DNA of 6,190 bases from Phycisphaerae bacterium. Lineage in GTDB: Bacteria; Planctomycetota; Phycisphaerae; UBA1845; Fen-1342. Position 1 is the first letter of the stretch. Every line of letters starts with the position of its first letter. Under the pieces are notes generated by a model. The model did not search any database, was not told where the DNA came from, and saw only the letters and a list, made by a program, of their open reading frames with translations. Of the stretch, positions 1-5,997 are shown one piece after another. The translations under genes were made by a program, and so were the position numbers. The stretch spans positions 1 through 6,190 of the forward strand of contig JALSRY010000802.1 in assembly GCA_026984555.1 (NCBI GenBank). Reading direction: 5' to 3'.

Positions 1-1
1 C

Positions 2-439
2 GCGCTGCCCCAGGAAAGTTATGCGACCCCGTGGATTCTCGACGGTTCGGTCTGGCAAGGACCGTTCGAGAAGGCCGTGTCGGCGTTGGGCGAGGATGCG
101 CCGGTCTGGCAGACGTTCTTGCCGACGCACGTTTGGCTGGCCGTGTACCATCACGATACGCACCCGCTGGACCAGATCGTCGTGCGGGTGTTCGCGTTCG
201 AGTCACCCAAGCAGGCACGCCAGGCATACGATTTCGTGCGGCCGGCCGACCCGACGCCGATCGACGTTGGCGATGCGGGTTGCTGGACCGAGGACGGAGT
301 GCTCGTGTTGTGGGGCCGAACGGTGTTCGAGCTGTTTGCGCGCGGCGTCTCGGGAGTCGCCACGCCGGAGCAGGCGATGTACGTGCTGGCCCTGATCGAA
401 AAACGCATGCCGCCCGAGCTTCCCGCCGATCCGCGTTGA
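2..439 (+). CDS. Hypothetical protein, 3' part only (5' end outside window)
   Basis: The reading frame is already open at the left edge and runs 145 codons to a TGA at 437-439, so only the C-terminal part is visible. A GTG at 77 lies in frame, but clearly protein-like sequence precedes it (for example the run TPWILDGSVWQGPFEK), so the true start is off the window. The visible part alternates predicted beta-strands and short helices: a strand near WLAVYHHD, a strand-helix unit DQIVVRVFAFESPKQARQAYDF, the turn DVGDAGCWTEDG, a strand pair VLVLWGRTVFELFARG, and a C-terminal helix QAMYVLALIEKRM. The pattern of strand, 'position in sequence' helix and GDAG turn vaguely recalls DUF6599-like proteins, but I cannot assign the family. 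No membrane segment is visible in this part. It ends 38 bases before the lipoprotein gene and may share its transcript. Confidence 0.7.
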   Translation, partial: ALPQESYATPWILDGSVWQGPFEKAVSALGEDAPVWQTFLPTHVWLAVYHHDTHPLDQIVVRVFAFESPKQARQAYDFVRPADPTPIDVGDAGCWTEDGVLVLWGRTVFELFARGVSGVATPEQAMYVLALIEKRMPPELPADPR

Positions 440-477
440 CCCCCGGCGGATCGAGCATCACCGGCCGGAACCCGACG

Positions 478-1602
478 ATGCGCGACGTTCACGAACAGAT
501 CGGAAGCAGTCGGCGATCCGCGGGCCGCCCCGGGTGTCATGCGATCCGGCTCGGCTTCGTCGCGTTCCTCGCGTTTGCGGGGTGCACCCCACCCGGCCCG
601 GCGACCGCTTCGCGGCCTGGTTCCGGTTCCGGTGGACCGGTACATCCCGTACTTGGCGGCGAATCGCTTCCCGGGCGGCGCGCACGGCTGCACGACTGGG
701 TGTTGCATCCGCGCGTGGTCGCGGCCGAACGCGATGCCGGTCCGGCACGGATCGTCTCCGGGGCCCCGAATGTCACCGAGATATGCTGTGCGCTTGGTTT
801 GCGCGGCCGGCTCGTCGGTCGCACGCGGTACTGCGTCTACCCGCCGGAGATCGCCAAGGTTCCGTCGATCGGTGCCCTCAACGATGTCAACGCTGAAACG
901 CTGCTGGGCTTGCGTCCGGACCTGATTCTCGTCGCCGGAACGAGCCGCATGCAGGTGGAGCGTCTGCGCGCCCTGGAGTTGAGGTTCGAGCGCGTGCCGG
1001 ATACGCGGCTGGACGATCTTTTTGTCGCCATCGGGCGGATTGGTGCGTTGACAGGCCGGCCGCGGACGGCGGCGAGACTATGCGTGGCGATTCGCAGCGA
1101 TCTGGCGGCGGTGGACGGGGAATATCGGGAACGGGTGGCGGGCACGCGCGTGCTGCTCGTGACCGGTACGCTCGCCACGCCGCCGCGGCCGCCATATGTC
1201 GCGGGGCCGGGTTCGTTCTACGACGACCTGTTGAAACGGGCGGGATGTCGAAACGTTGTTGGGCAACGGCAGTCGGCGTTCGGGCCGTTGTCGCTGGAGT
1301 TCGTCATCCGGGCCGATCCCGATGTGATCGTGGAGCTCGACGCGGATGGGACCGCCCGCCCGGCCGGCGACGCAGACGCCCTGCGCGCGTGGAGCAGACT
1401 GGGGCGGCTGCGCGCGGTGCGTCACGGCCGCGTGCACGTTCTGCAAGGGCCGCAGCACTTCCTGCTGGGGCCACGCATCGCGCTGACCTACCGTGCGCTT
1501 TGCGCCGCGATCGGCGAACACCCGGTGAGCGACACGGAACCGCGGCGGTTCCCGCTCGGCCGGCGGTCCGCGAGCCAGCCGCGAGAGACCGGCCCCCGGT
1601 GA
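478..1602 (+). CDS. ABC transporter substrate-binding lipoprotein, BtuF/FepB-like (cobalamin or iron-chelate type)
   Basis: This 374-residue protein is predicted to bind a metal chelate such as cobalamin or a ferric siderophore at the cell envelope and deliver it to an inner-membrane ABC permease. Residues 24-36 form a lipoprotein signal: a basic stretch, the hydrophobic run LGFVAFLAFAG, then Cys36 as the likely lipidation site. A Pro/Gly/Ser-rich linker (37-60) follows. The periplasmic-binding domain (Peripl_BP_2 type) begins near residue 90 with RIVSGAPNVTEICCALGL and continues GRTRYCVYPPEIAKVPSIG (114-132) and ETLLGLRPDLILVAG (140-154), the classic first half. The second lobe includes PGSFYDDLLKRAGCRNVV (244-261) and RADPDVIVEL (278-287). 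The CxYPPE motif favours the cobalamin-binding subgroup, but the ligand is inferred. The last 25 residues form an Arg/Pro-rich tail beyond the domain. ATG 478 is chosen because the frame offers no later start before the signal peptide; no strong Shine-Dalgarno is seen. The frame happens to stay open upstream to base 31, overlapping the previous gene, which is a high-GC artefact. No permease, ATPase or receptor gene is in view. Confidence 0.88.
   Translation: MRDVHEQIGSSRRSAGRPGCHAIRLGFVAFLAFAGCTPPGPATASRPGSGSGGPVHPVLGGESLPGRRARLHDWVLHPRVVAAERDAGPARIVSGAPNVTEICCALGLRGRLVGRTRYCVYPPEIAKVPSIGALNDVNAETLLGLRPDLILVAGTSRMQVERLRALELRFERVPDTRLDDLFVAIGRIGALTGRPRTAARLCVAIRSDLAAVDGEYRERVAGTRVLLVTGTLATPPRPPYVAGPGSFYDDLLKRAGCRNVVGQRQSAFGPLSLEFVIRADPDVIVELDADGTARPAGDADALRAWSRLGRLRAVRHGRVHVLQGPQHFLLGPRIALTYRALCAAIGEHPVSDTEPRRFPLGRRSASQPRETGPR
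1536..1552 (+). repeat. Perfect 7-bp inverted repeat with 3-base loop
   Basis: GGAACCG at 1536-1542 is followed by CGG and then its exact reverse complement CGGTTCC at 1546-1552. It lies inside the C-terminal tail codons of the substrate-binding lipoprotein gene. It could form a stable RNA hairpin, but no T-run follows, so it is not a standard intrinsic terminator. Confidence 0.45.
1558..1594 (+). repeat. Imperfect hairpin of about 12 bp at the 3' end of the lipoprotein gene
   Basis: Three paired blocks nest here: GGCC 1558-1561 with GGCC 1591-1594, GGTC 1565-1568 with GACC 1587-1590, and CGCG 1569-1572 with CGCG 1580-1583. There is a 7-base loop (1573-1579), and the unpaired triplets are 1562-1564 and 1584-1586. 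The structure ends 5 bases before the TGA. It may act as a U-tract-less terminator or a 3' stabilising structure, or be a by-product of GC-rich sequence encoding the Arg/Pro-rich tail. Confidence 0.35.
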
Positions 1603-1737
1603 GGCGGGCGTTGCCGTCCGAATCGCCGGAGGTGGTGGGCGTCGGGTTCACGAGCGTTTTCCGCGGGACGACCGGCGTCGTGCGTGATCGCCACGGGTTT
1701 CGACCCCGGGCGGGGTCGGCGCCGATTTGTTGTCGTC

Positions 1738-1767
1738 TTGCCAAGCGGCCTCGGCACCGGTTACAAC
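1738..1767 (+). promoter_or_regulatory. Candidate sigma-70-type promoter for queA
   Basis: TTGCCA (1738-1743, 5 of 6 to the -35 consensus) is separated by 18 bases from TACAAC (1762-1767, 4 of 6 to the -10 consensus). Transcription would start near 1774, giving a leader of about 30 bases that contains the queA Shine-Dalgarno site. It falls within the only sizeable gap upstream of queA (1603-1803); the rest of that gap shows nothing I recognise. The match is modest and the -10 is GC-shifted, so this is a prediction only. Confidence 0.35.
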
Positions 1768-1789
1768 GCCGTTGCCACAGGCGACCGAC

Positions 1790-1794
1790 GGGAG
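1790..1794 (+). promoter_or_regulatory. Shine-Dalgarno site deciding the queA start
   Basis: GGGAG lies 9 bases before GTG 1804. The frame is open to 1684, but only the GTG at 1804 has a ribosome site at proper spacing and gives the typical QueA N-terminus. Confidence 0.7.
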
Positions 1795-1803
1795 AATCAA
1801 CGC

Positions 1804-2844
1804 GTGCGTCTGGACGAACTGTACTTCGACCTGCCGGAGGAACTGATCGCGCAGCAGCCCGCCGAACCGCGCGATTCCTCCCGCCTGCTCGTACTCGACC
1901 GGGCACGCGGGACGATCAGCCATCGCGTTTTCCGCGACATTCTCGAATACCTGCGGCCCGGCGACTGCCTGACGCTGAACGATACCCGGGTGATCCGGGC
2001 GCGGTTCTATTGTCGCAAGCCCACCGGCGGGCGTGTCGAGGCGCTGTTTCTGCACCACGACGAGGCAGGGTGGCACGTGCTGCTCAAGCCGGCGGCGCGG
2101 CTGCGCGTCGGGGGGACGTTGCACTGCGAGCAGGCCGACACGCGGCTCGTGCTTCTCGAACGCCTCGAACGGGGCGAGTGGCGGGTTCGCGCGGAACCGG
2201 AAACGGAGCCGTTCGGTTTGCTCGAACGAATCGGTCAGACGCCGTTGCCGCCCTACATTCGGCGGGATTCCGGGCCTGACCCGCACGACGACCAGCGGTA
2301 TCAGACGGTGTATGCGGAAAAGCCGGGTGCCGTGGCGGCTCCGACGGCCGGGCTGCATTTTACGCCGGAACTGCTGGCGGCGGCCCGCGAGCGCGGCGTG
2401 CGAACGGCGCGGGTCACGCTGCACGTGGGGCTGGGAACGTTCACGCCGGTGTCGGCGGAGAACCTCGCAGACCACCATATGCACGCGGAATACTTCGAGG
2501 CGCCCGCGGAATCACTCGCACGACTGCATGAAACGCGGCGGGGCGGGGGGCGAATCGTGGCGGTGGGGACGACGACCGTTCGCGTGTTGGAATCGCTCCC
2601 GGCCCGGCTCGGGGACGGGGCGGTGCCGCAAGCGATCCGGACATGGTCGGAGTTGTTCATTTATCCGCCGTATGCGTATCGAAATGTGGATCTACTGGTG
2701 ACGAACTTCCATTTGCCGTACAGCAGCCTGATCGCGTTGGTGATGGCGTTCGCGGGCGTGGATGCGACTCGGCGGGCGTATGCGGCTGCGGTGGCGGAGC
2801 GGTACCGGTTCTTCAGTTTCGGCGACGCGATGCTGATCGTGTGA
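1804..2844 (+). CDS. queA: S-adenosylmethionine:tRNA ribosyltransferase-isomerase (QueA)
   Basis: QueA transfers and isomerises the ribosyl group of S-adenosylmethionine onto 7-aminomethyl-7-deazaguanine at the wobble position of tRNAs with GUN anticodons, forming epoxyqueuosine in the cytoplasm. The product is 346 residues, normal for the family. Signature segments occur in the expected order: N-terminal LYFDLPEELIAQQPAEPRDS (6-25), LTLNDTRVIRAR (56-67), PLPPYI (147-152), YQTVYAEKPGAVAAPTAGLH (166-185), LHVGLGTFTPV (206-216), HHMHAEYFE (224-232), VAVGTTTVRVLES (252-264), TNFHLPYSSLIALVMAFAG (300-318) and RYRFFSFGDAMLI (333-345). The usual K/RST of the TNFHLP(K/R)ST motif is YSS here. The start is GTG 1804: it places the conserved N-terminus right after the initiator and has a Shine-Dalgarno site 9 bases upstream; 40 extra in-frame codons upstream look non-coding. 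The usual partner tgt is not in this window. It appears to be a single-gene unit with its own promoter. Confidence 0.96.
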   Translation: MRLDELYFDLPEELIAQQPAEPRDSSRLLVLDRARGTISHRVFRDILEYLRPGDCLTLNDTRVIRARFYCRKPTGGRVEALFLHHDEAGWHVLLKPAARLRVGGTLHCEQADTRLVLLERLERGEWRVRAEPETEPFGLLERIGQTPLPPYIRRDSGPDPHDDQRYQTVYAEKPGAVAAPTAGLHFTPELLAAARERGVRTARVTLHVGLGTFTPVSAENLADHHMHAEYFEAPAESLARLHETRRGGGRIVAVGTTTVRVLESLPARLGDGAVPQAIRTWSELFIYPPYAYRNVDLLVTNFHLPYSSLIALVMAFAGVDATRRAYAAAVAERYRFFSFGDAMLIV

Positions 2845-2950
2845 TCGGCGGGCGCGTCGGGCCGATGGTGGAGACCGGGGCATGAAGTTCCGTCGCGGCG
2901 GCCGGGGGGCGAATTGGGCGGGGTGGACGACCTTTCGTCGGGGGGCCGGG

Positions 2951-2961
2951 TCGCATAAAAT
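2951..2961 (+). promoter_or_regulatory. -10-like element upstream of the GH10-like operon
   Basis: TAAAAT at 2956-2961 matches the -10 consensus at 5 of 6 positions and stands out in very GC-rich surroundings. The longer string TCGCATAAAAT recurs, with two A/G differences, before polA. No convincing -35 hexamer is seen 16-18 bases upstream. Expected transcription start is about 2968. The rest of the 2845-3035 gap holds nothing I can identify. Confidence 0.4.
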
Positions 2962-3021
2962 CGGGTGCTCGGATGTCCGTTGTGTTTTCGGCGGCCGGGC
3001 GGCATCTCGTCTTGGTGGCCC

Positions 3022-3025
3022 GAGG
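3022..3025 (+). promoter_or_regulatory. Shine-Dalgarno-like site favouring the GTG 3036 start
   Basis: GAGG lies 10 bases before GTG 3036. The upstream ATG 2973 lacks a comparable site, so this helps decide the start of the GH10-like gene. Confidence 0.45.
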
Positions 3026-3035
3026 TTGGCCTGAC

Positions 3036-4496
3036 GTGTTGAAGTTTTGCTGTTATACACGCGACAAGCGTTGCCAGGCGCTGAATCTGCGCGGTGCGTA
3101 CCTGGTGGGGGTGGACGGGGTACCCGCGCGCGGCGAGCTGCGCATCGACGAAAACCTGATTGCGTGCGAACCGCGTTCGCAAGAGGCGTTGGGGCTTTCC
3201 GTGCAGTGGCCGTTGGGGCCGCGCGGCGCGACGCAGCTTCAGACGACGCGTTTGCCGCCCCGCGAGGAGCCGTACAACCTCCACATCGAGCTGGCGCGCC
3301 ATCGCTTGATGGCGGTGTCGGTGAAGCGGGAGGAATGGGGGCTGTACGACTATCCCGGACTCGAACACACCAACGCCCAGCTCGAAAAGTCGCGCGCGCT
3401 GTTCGTCGCGGCGCTGGAACAGGTGGAGGATCCGCCGGCGGCGGCCCGCCTCGCGGACGATGCGCTTTCGCTGGCGATCGAGGCCTCGGAGGAGATGTGC
3501 CGGTTCCATGCGTCGATATTCCTGTCGCGGCGGCGGCAGAACGGCGGGTTGGCGGGCCAGCGGCTGGGGTTGTGCTCGGTGCCCGACACGCCGACCGAGA
3601 CGCTGCTCCCGGAGGTTGTCCAGGCATTGGATTTCGTGCGCGTCCCGTTCATCTGGCGCGACATTCAGCCGACGGAAAAAACGCCCGGCTACGACCGGAT
3701 CGACGCCTGGGTGGCCGCGTGCCGCACGGCGCACCTGGCGCTGCGCGGGGGGCCGTTGCTCAACTTCGGCATCCAGTTCGTTCCGGACTGGATGTATCAG
3801 TGGGAAAACGACTACGAGGCGATCGTCGGCTTCGTGCGCGAGCACATCGACCGGACGGTTCGACGCTACGCGGGCCAGATCGACACGTGGGTGGTGGCCA
3901 GCGGGTTGCACGCGGATACGGTGTTTCCATTCACGTTCGAGCAGATCATCGACCTCACCCGGTTGGCGGTGAACGTGACGAAGCGGGCGGCACCGCGGGC
4001 GCGGGTGGTGCTCGACCTGACGCAGCCGTGGGGGGAATACTTTGCACGCAACCCGCGCACGGCGCCCCCGCTGCTCTACGCCGAGATGGCGACGCAAAGC
4101 GGGATTCCGTTCGACGCGTTCGGCGTGCAGTTCGTTTTCGGCCTCGACAGCGACGGCTACCACCTGCGAGACATGTTTCAGATTTCCACGCTGATCGACC
4201 GCTTGGCGAGCCTGGGCAAACCGCTACACATCACGGCGGCGGCGGTCCCGTCGGATGCGACACTCGCCGGCTGCCCGAACTGCACCTGGGACGAGCAGGG
4301 CCAGGCGGCATGGGTCGGACTGCTGGGAGAAATCGCCCTGTCCAAGCCGTATGTCGAGAGCGTGTGCTTCGAGACACTTTCCGATGGCTGGTGTACCGGC
4401 GTGCCATCCGGGGGGATCCTGCGGGCCGACGGTTCGCCCAAGCCGGCGCTGGCCCGGCTCATCGAGCTGCGCAAGACGCTGGCCACGGAGGCGTGA
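3036..4496 (+). CDS. GH10 xylanase-like protein with unknown N-terminal domain; catalytic glutamates apparently absent
   Basis: The predicted product has 486 residues. Residues 1-105 look beta-rich (NLRGAYLVGVDGVPARGELR, then LQTTRLPPREEPYNLHIELA) and 110-165 helical; I do not recognise this part. Residues about 172-480 resemble the glycoside hydrolase family 10 barrel: FVRVPFIWRDIQPTEK (200-215), DTWVVASGL (283-291), GIPFDAFGVQF (356-366), LGKPLHITAAAVPSD (393-407), and the C-terminal WDEQGQAAWVGLLGEIALSK (418-437) and VESVCFETLSDGW (440-452), then GGILRADGSPKPALARL. In GH10 the acid/base sits in WDVVNE and the nucleophile in ITE; here these read WVVASG (Gly290) and ITA (Ala401). The GH10 H-x-L-x-W-H segment reads GPLLNF and the Q-x-H strand reads QFVFG. 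Hydrolase activity is therefore unlikely; a carbohydrate-binding or scaffold role is inference. No signal peptide or membrane segment is seen, so it is probably cytoplasmic. Start: GTG 3036 has GAGG 10 bases upstream and leads directly into the patterned domain; ATG 2973 (21 codons more) and TTG 3039 are alternatives. It is the first gene of a tight three-gene operon. Confidence 0.85.
   Translation: MLKFCCYTRDKRCQALNLRGAYLVGVDGVPARGELRIDENLIACEPRSQEALGLSVQWPLGPRGATQLQTTRLPPREEPYNLHIELARHRLMAVSVKREEWGLYDYPGLEHTNAQLEKSRALFVAALEQVEDPPAAARLADDALSLAIEASEEMCRFHASIFLSRRRQNGGLAGQRLGLCSVPDTPTETLLPEVVQALDFVRVPFIWRDIQPTEKTPGYDRIDAWVAACRTAHLALRGGPLLNFGIQFVPDWMYQWENDYEAIVGFVREHIDRTVRRYAGQIDTWVVASGLHADTVFPFTFEQIIDLTRLAVNVTKRAAPRARVVLDLTQPWGEYFARNPRTAPPLLYAEMATQSGIPFDAFGVQFVFGLDSDGYHLRDMFQISTLIDRLASLGKPLHITAAAVPSDATLAGCPNCTWDEQGQAAWVGLLGEIALSKPYVESVCFETLSDGWCTGVPSGGILRADGSPKPALARLIELRKTLATEA
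4487..4491 (+). promoter_or_regulatory. Shine-Dalgarno site deciding the helix-hairpin-helix gene start
   Basis: GGAGG lies inside the last codons of the GH10-like gene. It is 7 bases before GTG 4499, ideal spacing, but only 1 base before the alternative GTG 4493, which overlaps the stop codon. This favours 4499. Confidence 0.7.
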
Positions 4497-4498
4497 GC

Positions 4499-4906
4499 GT
4501 GTTTCCCGGTGATGGGCCGGGCACACGCGTCCGGCGGCGCGCGGCGGCGGCGGGGGCGCTGCTGATGGGCGCGATTCTGCTGGGCTCGATTCCCCGACCG
4601 AGCGCGATGGAGGGGGCCGGACCGCCGATCGACGTGCGGCTGCGGATCGACCCGAACGTCGCGACCCGCGAGGAGCTGATGCTGCTGCCGCGCATCGGCC
4701 CGGTACTCGCAGACGCGATCATCGACTATCGCACGCATTGCGGTCGGGTGCCGGCATTTCGCCGTGCCGAAGATCTCGATGAGGTGTACCGTATCGGCCC
4801 GCGCACGGTCGAGCTGCTGCGGCCGCACCTGGCGTTGGGCTCGAAGGACTCGGGGGAGGGGGCGCGGCGGCGTGGCCCCGGGGGGCGGGAGGGCTGTTCA
4901 CCGTGA
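4499..4906 (+). CDS. Exported or membrane-anchored ComEA-like helix-hairpin-helix protein
   Basis: This 135-residue protein has a basic N-region (RVRRR, 10-14), a hydrophobic stretch of about 17 residues (AAAAGALLMGAILLGSI, 15-31) and a possible signal peptidase site after PSA (34-36). It is thus either secreted or anchored. Residues 48-113 form a tandem helix-hairpin-helix domain of the ComEA type: DPNVATREELMLLPRIGPVL (51-70), then ADAIIDYRTHCGRVPAFRRA, EDLDEV and YRIGPRTVELLRPHLAL (97-113). Such domains bind the DNA backbone without sequence specificity; in ComEA they act in DNA uptake outside the inner membrane, but many short homologues are uncharacterised. Both hairpins read RIGP where GIGP is usual, keeping the second Gly. 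The tail (114-135) is Gly/Arg-rich and probably disordered. GTG 4499 is chosen because of the GGAGG 7 bases upstream; it begins 2 bases after the previous stop. The gene's stop overlaps the manA start by 4 bases. No other competence gene is in view, so a role in DNA uptake is only a possibility. Confidence 0.87.
   Translation: MFPGDGPGTRVRRRAAAAGALLMGAILLGSIPRPSAMEGAGPPIDVRLRIDPNVATREELMLLPRIGPVLADAIIDYRTHCGRVPAFRRAEDLDEVYRIGPRTVELLRPHLALGSKDSGEGARRRGPGGREGCSP
4888..4893 (+). promoter_or_regulatory. Shine-Dalgarno site for the mannose-6-phosphate isomerase gene
   Basis: GGAGGG lies within the end of the preceding gene, 9 bases before GTG 4903. It supports that start and translational coupling through the GTGA overlap. 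Confidence 0.7.
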
Positions 4907-5925
4907 ACGACGTACCGCTTCCGGTAGTGTTCGAGCCGATCCTGAAGGCCAAGCCGTGGGGTGGACGGGAGCTGGAACGTTTGTTCGGCAAGCGCCTGCC
5001 GCCCGAGACGCCGATCGGCGAATCGTGGGAAGTCGCGCACCTGCCGGCGTGCGAGTCGCGCGTGGCGCGGGGGCCGTTGGCGGGGACGACGCTGGGCGAG
5101 CTGATGCGGCGTTGGGAAGGGGGGCTGGTGGGGGATGTTTCGCTGGTCGATGGTCGATTTCCCCTGCTGATCAAGTTTCTCGACGCGCGTGAAAAGCTGA
5201 GTATCCAGGTTCACCCTCGCCGGCCGGCGACGCCGGGGGCGGCCGACCCCCCGGGCATCAAGCACGAAGCATGGTACGTCGTCGATGCGGCGCCCGGCGC
5301 GGGGTTGTACATCGGGCTGTTGCCGCGCGTAACCGTCGACGACGTGCGCAAAGCGGGGCCGTCGGCCGCGCTGGCGGAGCTGCTGCGGTTCAGACCGGTC
5401 AAGCGCGGCGACTGCTTCTACCTGCCCAGCGGAACGCCGCACGCGCTCGGTGCGGGGATCGTGGTCGCCGAGATTCAAACGCCTTCGGACGTGACGTACC
5501 GGCTGTACGACTGGGGTCGGCGCGGGCTGGACGGGCGTCCGCGGGAGCTGCATTTCGAGACGGCGCTGGCGAACCTGCTACCCGATGTGGCCGAGCACGA
5601 GATCGTCCAGCCGCGTTCGCATTCGGCGGACGTGTTCGCGGCGGTGACGGCGCTGGTGCGGTGTCCACGGTTTCTGATCGACAAGGTGCGCTTCGTGGCC
5701 GGGATGGTGCGACCGCTGCCGCACGCCCAGATGGTGATCTGGATCATCCTGCGCGGGCGGGGGCGGCTGGTGCGTGCGGAAGGCGTCTGCTCCTTCGCGC
5801 CGGGGGACACGGTGATGATACCGGCGGCGATGGACGGGCTGCGGGTCGAGACGGAGGAGATTTGCGAGCTGCTCGAAGTGCGGATACCGATACCCAGCCG
5901 GTACGCGGTCGGCACACCGGCGTAG
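4903..5925 (+). CDS. manA: Mannose-6-phosphate isomerase, type I (zinc-dependent, short form)
   Basis: The enzyme interconverts mannose 6-phosphate and fructose 6-phosphate in the cytoplasm, linking glycolysis to GDP-mannose and surface-polysaccharide synthesis or to mannose use. At 340 residues it matches the short bacterial form of the Bacillus ManA type. The cupin zinc ligands are visible: Gln102 and His104 in KLSIQVHP (98-105), Glu122 in KHEAWYVVD (120-128) and His180 in FYLPSGTPHALGAG (172-185). Other family motifs are PWGGRELE (18-25), PIGESWEVA (37-45), FPLLIKFLDA (86-95) and EIQTPSDVTYRLYDWGR (190-206), whose Arg200 lies in the substrate pocket. A second cupin-like region closes the protein (GDTVMIPAAMDGL, 301-313). 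GTG 4903 is supported by GGAGGG 9 bases upstream and overlaps the preceding stop by 4 bases, indicating coupled translation as the last gene of the operon. No terminator with a T-run follows in 5926-6014. Family assignment is firm; the exact sugar phosphate preference is inferred. Confidence 0.94.
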   Translation: MNDVPLPVVFEPILKAKPWGGRELERLFGKRLPPETPIGESWEVAHLPACESRVARGPLAGTTLGELMRRWEGGLVGDVSLVDGRFPLLIKFLDAREKLSIQVHPRRPATPGAADPPGIKHEAWYVVDAAPGAGLYIGLLPRVTVDDVRKAGPSAALAELLRFRPVKRGDCFYLPSGTPHALGAGIVVAEIQTPSDVTYRLYDWGRRGLDGRPRELHFETALANLLPDVAEHEIVQPRSHSADVFAAVTALVRCPRFLIDKVRFVAGMVRPLPHAQMVIWIILRGRGRLVRAEGVCSFAPGDTVMIPAAMDGLRVETEEICELLEVRIPIPSRYAVGTPA

Positions 5926-5997
5926 CGACGCGCATGGCCCGGGGCGTGACAAAACGCACATGGCGGGGGCGGGTGGGCTACCATGTCGGCGTTGTCG

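Noticed and set aside
31..477. Extension of the lipoprotein frame upstream to base 31, overlapping the first gene
   Set aside because: The stretch is Arg/Ala/Gly-rich shadow sequence of the upstream gene, and the lipoprotein signal sits after ATG 478.
1080..2279. 399-codon + strand frame spanning the 3' end of the lipoprotein gene and queA
   Set aside because: It runs out of frame through two recognised genes, with low-complexity Arg/Ala composition.
2845..2865. TCGGC...GCCGA inverted repeat just after the queA stop, as a terminator
   Set aside because: The stem is only 5 bp with an 11-base loop and no following T-run.
2926..2939. GACGA-CCTT-TCGTC small hairpin before the -10-like box
   Set aside because: A 5-bp stem is common by chance in this composition, and nothing ties it to a function.
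2882..3034. Possible 50-codon small ORF (ATG 2882) with GGAG 8 bases upstream
   Set aside because: The product is Arg/Gly-rich with no recognisable pattern, and the -10-like TAAAAT lies inside it. The ribosome site could be chance in G-rich DNA.
2661..4163. 500-codon open frame on the minus strand
   Set aside because: It is antisense to queA and the GH10-like gene, with the Arg/His/Pro-rich composition typical of a high-GC shadow frame and no recognisable motif.
5946..5984. GTGACA (5946-5951) and TACCAT (5979-5984) as a promoter pair for polA
   Set aside because: The 27-base spacing is far too long for a sigma-70 promoter.
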